A DNA stretch of 64,000 nt from Angiostrongylus vasorum (Eukaryota > Nematoda > Chromadorea > Rhabditida > Metastrongylidae), in NCBI GenBank assembly GCA_018806985.1, contig JADANN010000414.1, positions 1,178,001-1,242,000 of the forward strand. The letters run 5' to 3'. A model generated the notes under the pieces. It had not been told where the DNA came from. It made no database searches and was given only the letters and a program-made list of their open reading frames with translations. Position numbers and translations under genes: made by a program. Positions 11,049 through 23,000 of the stretch are shown here, in pieces (the stretch's first letter is position 1; every line of letters starts with the position of its first letter).

Positions 11049-14000
11049 ATGGATTTCCTTCACGATCTAAGCGAATTCAACGCTTACCGTGACAACAAGA
11101 GCATGTATCAGGACACTTATCGTTATAAGTGAGTTGTTACTACACTGTAATACCTCGCGTTCTTCTTCAAACCGAAAAGATTCTGCCTTTCTTTAATTCC
11201 AAACTTTAGTATGATGATATTTATTTCACTGCCGGTTCAAAGTAAGAAGTATGGAATTGTAGATGATGAAGTGGGCCAAAAAGTAACAAGGAAGGAAAAG
11301 GTTAACTACATCGGCCGCCGGTTTTGTAACAGAGCTAGGAGAGGGGCGGTGTTGGGGCATAAGATGAAGCAGTGCTTAGCAAACAAATGCCCTAAAGTCC
11401 ACTAATTTGACCTAAGCCCTAAAAGATCTACTTTAGGGGTTCAGCATTCGGGGCTATGAAGGAAACTGCAAAAGGGGCAATTTAGCACATTTTTTGAATG
11501 AAAAGACTCATTAGTTATGAAACTGTTAAATGCATCATATTTTTCTTGCTAGTCATTATATCATTCTTCTCATTTTTTTCACCGTAAAAAAATCGAATAA
11601 TTCTTTAAATAAATAGCGCTCCTGGCAATACATAATAACAGTCTCAAATAATCCTACAAGTCCTTGCCTTTTCTATGGAACAACACACAGGTTAAGTCAA
11701 CTAGTAGGCCAATATATCAATCATGCTTAATTCAGCATGGTATTGTGATTTATGAGATGTGAGCAACACAAGTCTATTAGTTACCTTCTCTTCTTCTTCG
11801 ACAGCATCTCTGAGACAAGAAAACCAACACAACTGTTGGTGCTTTTTTTCGGGTCTGTGTGGAATAAATTCAGACTCTGGGTAATAGAACAAAGCAGCCG
11901 TAAGGCCACTAGAGGTCCCAAGAAGGGCATCAGCACCAGTCTCTAAAGAACAAAACGGTTGGCGGTTTGAGACAAAAGTGAATCTTTTCCATTCATGACG
12001 ACGTGCGAAGACTCATGATGGGAGTGCAACTTATGTGCTAAACGAAGATAGTTGTTGTCATTGTTTCCGTGTTCTTGTTGCTATTGTCCTTGTCGTTGTC
12101 GTTGTTGTTCTCGTCGTCGGCGCTGTTGTTGTTGTTGTTGATTTTGTTACTTGATGGCTGACGTTCCCGCGATTTCGCCTTCCTCAGGGCCGTGATGCTG
12201 CGAGTAGGAGTAGATAAACGGAGATTGTTCTTCATGAAGTCATTAGATAGCTTGCTTCAGTTTTTTCAAACAACTTGCTGCACTCTTTGTGTAGGAAAAG
12301 TTATGGTTTCGTATCGTCAGGCTCAAGTAGAACTTTTTCTGATCAGAAGAAGAGAAACTAGATTCTATACACTTCGCCTATAAAGTGCAAGTTTAATGTT
12401 TCCGATGGGAAAGAATTCTAAAGTTCTGGAAGCGGTGCGTCGTTCTGCATCTCTATCAGTTGATTGATTGTGAAAAATTCCCCAACTAGTTTTATTGAGA
12501 TCGTAAAATACCAATAGTTTGATTAGTGAGAGCTTCGTGAGCAGGATAGGATATTGGCTTCAAAGTTCCACTTGTTCACCTAATGAAGCAAAAAAGGCGC
12601 CACTCTGGGGCTGAGCATTGTCATTCAAGAGGATTGGCTCTTTTCTGTTGGCGACGTCTGAGTTATCCACAATTTCTTAGAATTCGTCATACTCATTCTT
12701 CGCTGTGATCGTCTCGTCAAAACTGAAGATGTGATATTACATGACTCGGTCTGCCGAAAATAAAACATCGTTGTTACCATCTTTTGATAGAAACTAGCAT
12801 GCTTTAGAACATTAGTTGAGTCCGATGACTAAGATGAACATTGTTGATTGTCGTTTAGGATTCACTCGATTCCTTCTTGACACGTTCCAAATACTTGACA
12901 ATTGTTGAAGTAAATTTCGAATTTTTCTAAAACGCCTCAAGTGCTTTTTGGAGAAACTGCTTCGAATATTGTCTTTAGATGACCGTAGTCAACTATCGAC
13001 AGGCGTCAACGAAATTCTCTATCACAGAATCTTATATCCCACATGCGAAATCCTAGTGCCATCTGTGCAATGAGCATTCGGATGCTAGTCCTTGGAGCAC
13101 ATTCTGTCCACATTGCCTTTGTTAGTTTTATGTCCAAGGTCTGCATTGGTAAGCAAAACAATGAGCCTATCATATTTAGGAGCATTATATAACCCATTTT
13201 ATAATCACTGTAAAACAATTTTGTGAAGGACCATAAACAGCGTTATAGAAAATATGATTAAGTAGTACGCAGAATCCCCGCGCATCTCCCTCATATGAGG
13301 GATGAGACTACGTGGCGCGTCCCCAGGTGGCAGATAGGGGGTTAATCGGGCACCAAAAAGCGACCTTTACTTTTCTGAGACGCAGGTGGATCAACGGGAT
13401 GGTCTCCCTGTTTCTGCTGCGCCGATTTGGTACATACTTGCTGTGTTTGCTAGGCGTATTCATGCATGCGTGTGTGGGTGCGTTCTCGCTTATGCGGGTT
13501 ATATTCTGCGAGTCAATTCGGCCAAAATCCTGCAATCAAGTGACAGAGAAGTACATGGGAGACGGTTAGGGAGTCGCTTCCAACAAATAAACTCCATGTC
13601 TACTCCGAGAGAGCCTGGCAAGCTACCCCTGAGTATACCCAGCCCCCCACGTTCAGAGTCCAGCAAGCTATACGTGGGTATCAAAATGCTAAACACAGTA
13701 AAAAAAAACGGGCCCTCATTCCCCTGACCCCGAAGGAGCCCCCGAGTTTCGCAGCGTTGGGAGGACGAGTACGAAGAGGCTGCCAAAATCTCAGTGCCAA
13801 TGGAAGCTGCCTGGATAACGAAGAACTATGGTGACGATCTGTACCTACAATGCACGTACACTTGCATCCGAGACCTCGATAGAAGACTCGCTCATGAAAG
13901 CAAGAAGGATAAGGTACCACGTCATCGTACCGGGACGAGACGGCGGTATTGTAGCATTGTAGGCACCCACTAAACGCCGTCTATGACACCGGAGAAGAAC

Positions 14001-17000
14001 TGTTCCTCGGAGCATGCGACAGTAGAGGAGTCGGCGGCGTCGGCGTTCTCGCCAACACGAGTTTGTCCATGAACATTGATTCATGTAAGCAACTAACAGC
14101 CCGAATTGGACGTTTACTATTCAAATGATGTGGATCAATACCGGCTTTGACAATCTTTGTCGTTTACGCGCTGACATCGAACTATGACGAAGAAGAAGTC
14201 GAAGCGTTCTATATGGACTTGGAGAAGTTCTACAGAGAAGACCATGCATTCTTCAAGGTCATCACTGGAGATTTCAACGCCAAGATTGGACCAAGAAGAA
14301 CGTCTAAAGAACGTTATATTGGGGCCCATCGATTAGAATGGAACGAATAGGGTGAGTGGCTATCTTAGTTTATCATGGCGACCAAGACCATCGGTGGTAA
14401 GTCGCAATTCCAGAAGCCCTAACGCTCAACGCAACCGATGTCGCTGTTGTTCCAAAATTCTACACGGAGACCAGACCACCGTCTCCTTCGTGCTAGATTC
14501 TATTTCTCGCGGAAAGGAGAAAAAAGCTGCTAAATTCGAAAACCGAAGTCCCAGAACCACCACAAACTGGGACTTATTCAATTCATTAATCGGGTGTTGG
14601 GAAGACGCCATCGTCGATAACATCGACGAAGAATACGATCGGCTCATTCAACATATTCACGTAAGCGCTATGAAAGCTGAAAGTGTCACCAAGAGACGTT
14701 TGTCTCCAGAAACACTCAAGCTGATACGCCAGCGTGGAATCGCGCGAGGTGCAGGCAACCGCGAACTAACGACCGAACTTGCAAAAACAATGCAGACAGG
14801 CGTTAGAAGAAGACCTTAAAGAGAGAAGAGCAGCAGAAATGGTCGAAGCTGCAGGGGGTGGGAAAAAGCATTCGCAATGCCTATCGAAGCTTCGCCAATT
14901 ACATGACCAAAATAATTGCACTCCGACACCCAGACAGAACAGTTACAGTGTCCAGAAAGGCAATGGAGAAAATCATTCACGAATACTACTCGGATCTCTT
15001 CGATAGCCACGTCCACCTTCCGTCATATGAAATAAAGGAGGATGGATGTATTGTACCACCGCTTCTCCCTTCCGAAATCTGACATGCCATTTCATCAGTG
15101 AAAAATCGAAGAGCACCAGGTCCGGACAGGATAAGATCAGAACACCTGAAGAACCTTCCGCCTGTCTTCGTAAACATACTGGCTCTGCTGTTCACACATT
15201 ACCCTGTCTGAATGCAAGGTCCCTACTCAGTGGAAGGCCAGCAAGACCGTGTTATTGTTCAAGAAAGGTGACCTACACGATATCGGCAACTATCGCCCAA
15301 TCTGCTTGCTCTCTGTCGTCTACAACTCGAGTCGTCCTAAACAAGATTGACAGAACACTGGACGAAGAAAAGCCATATGATGCAAGAAGGGTTTCGAAAA
15401 GGATTTAGTGCGATGGGCCACATCCACACGATAACAAGGTTCATTGCAGTATTGCGAGAGTACCGATTTACAGAAGGACTTTGATTCCTATGAGATAGAA
15501 GCAGTCATGGAAACCTATGGTAGTCAAGGAGTTCCTACTTACTATATAAATATTATTCGAGAGCTGTGCAAAAATTTCACAGCCAAGATTTCACCATTCT
15601 GCAACGATATTAACATCGACGTCAAAAGAGGGGTTAGGCATGGCGATACCATCTCGCCGAAGTAATTTACCGCCACCCTCCAGAACGTCATTCGAACATT
15701 GGAATAGGACAATATGGGGAGTGAAAAACGATGGTCGGCAGTTACACCATCTTTGCCTTGCTTATGACATCGTCCTTATAACACCAAACATTAGCCAAGC
15801 GGAACGTATGCTTACCGACTTTGATAAAGTCTGTGGAAAGGTTGCTCTTCGACTCACAGAAACGATGTTCATGAGGAACGGATTGGTTTCGTACGCCCCA
15901 TTCACGCTTAACGGAACGAACACTTCCGAATGCTCCAGTTAGGTCTTTCTTGGTCGGGAAATCAATAAAGTGAACGACTCAGCTCCAAAGCTGAGCAGAA
16001 GGAAACGAGCGGCTTGGGGAGCTTTCAAGAGCATCGAGGATGTAGTGAAGAGAACAAAGAACACCCGATTCCGTGCCCACCTTTTCGAGTCAACAGTAGT
16101 TCCTGCCCTAACGCATGCGTGAGAAACCTGGTCGCTGCGTAAGCAGGATGAAAAGTCACTCAGCATTGTCGAACGCGCAGTCGAAAGGACGATTCTAGTG
16201 GTATCGCGTTGCACACAACTAAGGGATGGGATCCGAAGCTCAGACCTGCGTCTACGATCAAAAACCAAAGATGCCGTTCTGTACGCCAAACAGTCGAAGA
16301 TAAGGTGGGCTGGACACGTAATGCGTATAAATGACAACCGATGGACAAGAACCGTTAGTGACTAGATTCCTCGGGATGTCAAACGTACTGCAGGAAGACC
16401 ACCGACCCGATGGTCAGAGTTCTTCACGAGGAGCCTAGAAGGAAAATATGATGCTCGACGAGTCCCTAGAGCGAGCAGAACCCACTGGGCTACTCTTGCA
16501 CGCGACAGGAAAAAGTGGAAGATTTACTTACTGGCGCCCGCTCGAGTCATTCGACGATCAATGCGACTACAGGTGATACAGGTGATACAGTATGCAGAAT
16601 CGACTGTTAGTCCTTAAATTCAATGGTCATGGGCAAAAAAGGTGGAGGTGAAAAAGACGAAAAAAGAGAAACAGAACAGAGGTTGAAAGAGACGAAATTC
16701 TTGATGAAACTCCTTGGCCGGACAGAACTATCAAGGATGTTTTTTAGTGTGTACTTTTTTCACTTTCTGCCTTCTATAATTTTTTATGACAGGGTATTAA
16801 GCGAAATAGAACCACAATATTGTTGAGATATTTGCGAAACTCCGGATCACAGGTGTCTGCGGTGGGGAACGAACGCGCTTTTGTCCTTTCCGGAGAGTTA
16901 CGCGTTCACCACCACACCATGCGGGTCATTCGTTTCGCCTGTCTCTCAGCTACTTCTATCGATCAGCGCCGTCAGCAATCACCCGTCTACGGGATTAATC

Positions 17001-20000
17001 TAAGGAGCCCACATCGGCATTGAATCCAGTTAAGCTGAGGATAAAAAAGGATAAAGCTCTCGGCGTTGATCGATCACTGAGGGATGCGCCATGCATTCGA
17101 TTTCATTAAGTATCGTTGGAGGTGAGTGAATGCATATCTGGCCTTTTACGATGACTCGCGGTGGCCTACCGATGTATCGAGCCAATGCTGCTATCCTCCC
17201 AGACAAGTCTGGTACCAACTTGCCCACCCCGGAGGGATGGAAGGCTTGGTGGGCCATGGGCACGAGGGTCGATTCCACGTGTGTGTTACAGTGGCGCCTC
17301 CAACCACTGCACCACACGCGCCCTGCTGCTTTGTATAGGTTCGTAAAGTATATCTGTTAAAAACAAAAAGAAACTCCCTGAGGTTTTCACAAATTTTATT
17401 TTCATGTGTAGTTTATCCCATTCAGTCAATTATTTCCTTGATCCTAAATGTTGAGAAGAAAGGTGTCCGCTTTTTTTTTCCACGGTATAAAAGCTACTCA
17501 AAAATATGAGCCGACATGTGAAAGCACTCGTTGAAAGGGTAATAGCGTGTTCGATCCCACCGCAGACACCGGTGGTCCGGAGTTTTGCAAAGATCTCAGC
17601 AGTAATGAAGATTTTAGTACTTAGGCGCTCCTTTCTAACAAGCGTCGAGGGTTTCTCCACGACATTTGTGAAAAAAGTAGGAAAACTCCTCATTTAATGC
17701 AAAATAGGTTCACCTCGTTAACGGACGTAGTTTTTTGTCAGTGAGTTTTTTAATAAGAAAGGAAAACAGTCCTCTTTCAACTAAACTGACTAAACTGCAT
17801 CTTTGGATGTTTCAACAAACCAGAAAAAAAGCGTTGGTTGTGAAAAAAATGAGCTCCACGTCAGCGCAATTTTTCTAAGCCCACGAAATATTCCATTGGC
17901 TAGGTATGCATTGCCTTTCGAACGAATCGACGACCCTCGTGGATGGACCGTGGATGTGTTCCAGCGCTACTGGGCCCACTCGATCACCATCTCCATCGCC
18001 TACTTCTTTATCATAAAAGGTGAGTGCCCTGAGAGGACAACTTTCTGCCTGCTCTTGTTTATTATGTAGACTTAGGCGTTCAAAACTTCATGGAGAAAAA
18101 GAGAAGCCTTCTCGTTGAAGACAACGCTGTTCTTGTGGAACACCGCGTTGGCAGTCTTCAGCATTCTCGGATTTATCAGATTCTCAGAGGTCAGCAAGAA
18201 CTTGGTCTGTTAGGTTTCCAATCGCATCAACAAAAAAAATTGTGCAATAACTCGTCATTTTGATCCGATTATAAGTTTCGCTATTTTTCTCCACCAAATG
18301 AGATTTTCCAATTCTGTTTTGTTGTGTAGCGCAAATGAGGTGGCTTGCCGCTCCGTAATTCATAATATTACCTTCGTTATTTTCGTATAATTTATTGATT
18401 ATTTTGATGAAAAATATTGGATGGATCAAGTAAAATAATGGCAAGAAGAAATAGAAATACGAAAATCATTCCTACAGCCAGCGTCTGATTAATCTCGCCC
18501 AGAACTACAAGAGACCACTATGTTTAACTTTTCGGCGGTATTTTCCCTTTCTCCAGAACATCGATGGTTCTATTTTTAAGGTGCAGCCTAGTCGACCAAC
18601 TACTGTTTCTACAAATTCGATCACCGCACGTCAGTCACATACTTTAATCACATAATAAACAATTTGCAATCATTCGTAGTTCCCAGGATCGACTTTCTAT
18701 TAACCTCGGCATTGGAATATGAAAGCGTCGTTTTGTTGTTCAGCAATCGCGAGGTTGTTAAACAGCATACATTTACTTCCATAGAAAAACACAATACAAT
18801 ACATTTGTTTAACACATTTGTATTGTGTTTTTCTATGCAAGTAAATGTATGCGGTTTAACAACCTCGTGATTGCTGAACAAGAAAACGACGCTATCATTC
18901 GTAGTGTTATGCACCTCCTTCGAAACCATCGGCGCTGACATAGTTTTCAAATGGACTTCCAGTTGACCTGTAGCATGAATAATTAGTATACTACTTCAGT
19001 GAAATACAACCAAAAGAACACTTAGGTATGACCTTATTCGGGATCTCACGAAGCCTTCGAACCAGCTACTGCGCTCACAGAAGGCTCACGTGTTATTCAC
19101 CACACCAACCTCGGGATTGCAACAAATTTTTCATTGGGGTGACGTTTCGGGACTCCATACGGCTACGAAGACCCACACGCAGGAACGAACGGCTATGAGC
19201 AATCGACTGGAGTCATTAATGCTCTCGTGAAGACGGAACTGCCGAAATATTACCCGCATAAATTTTCATAACAGCTGAACAAGCTGAGGAAATGTATTGG
19301 TTCCTCATCAGTTTTGAATTCGCACAAAACCATCTGCGGAAGCGGCATCTTGTTCTACACCATTTATCACTAATAAACCTTCCTCACTTCTTCTGAAGAC
19401 CTGAATAACTTTCACTGTAAACGTGTCTGAGAAGCGCTAAGACTGATACACTAAACAGGAAAGATGTATGGTGTTATTCTGGACAACTGGCTTTAAGCTC
19501 ATTTGGATCACATATGATATCTCAGTGTTGCTAGTGATTTTTACAGCTGTCAAGATACAATGAATTCCGTACTTTCTTAGGATTTTTTCCAATCGCTCTA
19601 CACGAACGGCATATACTTCTCGTTGTGCTACTCGTGTAATCCGAACGACGTCGCAGCTTTCTGGAGCTTCCTCTTCGTCATGTCTAAGGTAACCGCATCT
19701 TATAATCTGTATTTGTCATGTTTACATGGATTTTATGTAACACAGGTGTTCTCTGCACTGGACACAAGTTGCATTTGAAATTACGGCTGGAAATCTCCAT
19801 GAATTTTCCGGTAGACGAAGACGGGGGGCAATTTGATTTTTGCAGAGCTTGAAATTTAAAACTTTACATTTTACATTCGAAATATGAGATTAACAGATGA
19901 ACTACGAGTCTTCTGAACGTGGTAGATTTTGAACATGCGGATTGTATGCCAAGTGGATGGAATTTCTGTGATACTTTTTCTGCACAACTACTTACATTTG

Positions 20001-23000
20001 TTGACTTCTTATTCTATACAAATGATTTTTAGGTAGTCGAACTTGGTGACACATTGTTTATTGTTCTGCGAAAAAAAGCCACTGATCTTTCTACATTATT
20101 ATCATCATGCTGTCGTGCTCGTCTATACAGTACACTCAGGTAACGCCCAAACAGTTCGAACAAAAAATGACCATCACGACTGCATCATCTGCTTTGTATT
20201 CCGTCTCTTTCTCATCACCATTTTATGACAAAATCTCAAGACGAGAATTTTTTTATGTTCAGGGTGTCACTCTACGGTGTTCTTTGTTTAGCATCCTTAT
20301 AACGTGATAACATCGTCAACATATTTATCTCTACGGGACTACAAACTCATGAGTCCTCACCGGCCGTATTGATCTGGGAACAGGATAAAAGATAAAGCTC
20401 CCGGCTGTGATCTATTTCCGAGGATAGGCCAATGCATTCTCATTTTATCAGACCCCATAGAAGTGGTTGACTGTATGACTGGCCTATACAGTGACGTGTG
20501 ATGGCTTACTAATGCATCAAGTCAGTGTTGCTCTCCTCCCTAGACATGTATGGTACCCATACGAATCATTCAAAATGGTTCTAGAATTTGGGTGTGGTTT
20601 CCACTGCCACTTGAGGTTTTGGTCATTCTTTACCATTATAACTGATTGTTGAATGCTCCGATTTCCTCTATAGAATCCCAGGAAATTCTTACGAGAGGTC
20701 CGCTTTTTCTCTCTTCACTGCCGGTTTTCAGTGCATATAGACCGTAGCTGACCTTTCCGTTACGAACGTGGTACCAACTTCCCAATCACGAGGAAATGGG
20801 GGCTTGGAACTTCTCAGGCAGGATCGAACCGAAGACTATCAGCGTGTAATTTCGCTATGTCACGATCTACTTCGCTTCTTCTGCCTTTGATTTGGCTATG
20901 GAAATAAAAGGCATTAGTCTAAAAGCTGTCAAGTACTTTCAGTTACGCTTTAATTTTATTCACTACCCACTTTTTTAATAGCAGGGCACGATGTAAAGTG
21001 AAACCACAAGGATACCGAGATCTCTGCTAAATTCAGGGCATCAGTTGGGCTTCGAACTTCCCATTATCCTCACAGGAGGGACCTTGTGGCTGACAGAAAG
21101 GCCACGGGAAGCGACCGGTAGATGTGGTGAACAAAATCTGAGCACCGGAAAATAACTGCATCGGGTTCGAAGTCCACGTGGGGTCCCGAGTATCGCTAAT
21201 ACCTCGACATCCTTGTAGTCGTATTTCATATTGCATCCAATCATGATAAAAGGATAGCCAGTAGGTAAAAGTTAAAACATTATGAATAAACATCAGTTAC
21301 ACCAATGAGCACTTCGTGAAGCAGATAGTTTTATGTTCCTTTACGGTTGTAGGTGCTGAGCACGCCGCTCCCGGTCGAGCATTCATCACCATGAACTATT
21401 TTGCCCACTCCATCATGTACACCTACTACGCTGTCACCTCCTACGGACTCAAATTACCAAAATGGGTTAGTTTCTTACAGCCAAAGATGAACAGCAACAT
21501 CAAGAACAGATTTAGTTCATAAAGACTTCAGAATTCGTGCAAAATAAGTCTTCAAAACTTTAAATAGTTTTCCGATAAATTAAACTCATTGCTTACTGCC
21601 CACTCTTTTTAATGGCAGGGTATATTGCGAAATATAATTTCAATGATGCTGAGATATTTGCAAAACTCCGGAACGCAGGTGCCTGCGGTGGGGAACGAAC
21701 GCGCTATCGTTCCCGATTTGGGCTCCCCAGATTATTCCCGCTGAGGCGTGATTGCTGATGGCAGAGATCGATAGAACTAGCTGAGAGACAGGCGAAACGA
21801 AGGACCCGCATGGTGTGGTGGTGAACCCGTTACTCCCCGGAAAGGACAATAGCGCGTTCGTTACCCATCGGAGACACCTGTGGTCCGGAGTTTTGCAAAT
21901 ATCTCAGCATCACTGAAGTCTTCTGATAGGCAAAACTGCTTACGCTTTAAAATGATAGCTAGCAAAATTGTTGGAAGTCATGAGCTCTCCGAGTTCTGAA
22001 CAGAATGCTCGTTGGTTGGTCACGAAAAGCTGAGCTCAAAGCTTCCTCTTTCCTCAACACTAATATTCTTGTTATATGCACTACCATCTGTTTTAACAAT
22101 GGCTTCACAAACTATTTAAAGATTTTTTCTTCTCTCTTCAATTCCATTCCTTATTATAGACAGACGCAACAAAACCATCGTGTACTTTAGACTTATAGTT
22201 TCGCCCCTCTTAAAGCTATTTAATTGTTCGGAACACACTACTGTCACTGTAGGAGCTGTGCTGGTGAAAGTGAAGCAAGATATTTAGGCGTTTAAAAAGT
22301 AGCTTGTAGGAGAAGGTCAAAAAAGACGTAAAAAAGGAGTAGAAGGCGACCAGAATATGAGGACACCACACCAGCTATCGTGGGTGATTGTGAGCAGTTC
22401 AGGTTTCGATGTGTGTGACGTCCATACAAACAGCTCAAATGCTAGCCGGTGTTGCCATCACCTATACCGTCTACAAAATCAAAACTGAAACGAATATGCC
22501 GTAAGTTAAAGCATTTAATTACAAGACCTCCTGGTTTTCATGACAATTCATACAGTTCTCATCCATTTCATATTTCATGCAGAAGCAGAACGTGAGCTTT
22601 AGACATAGTCTTTATTGGACGTATTTATAAATTCTTAATAGTTCCTGTGGTCGACTTTCCATTAACCTCCGCATTGGATTAGAAATATGTCGTTTTCTCT
22701 TTCAGCAATCGTGAGGTTGTTATAAAGCACACGTTTACTTCCCGTGCGAAAAGAACACATACAACAGAACAGTAGCTGACGTTTCGGCAGTGTCGCCTTC
22801 CTCAGAGCCTGGAGGGGTACACTAATACGCAGCCACTAGGTCAAACGATTCAACAGCACAAATAGAAAGATGATAATCTGAATGCTTATTGCACGATCAA
22901 TGGCTTCTTGAAAAACCCACCATCGTTCACCAGCCTTCCACCGAATAAGAAAAGCCGCTTAGAGTTGCATATGGTTTATAACTGCACCACCCGACATCAA

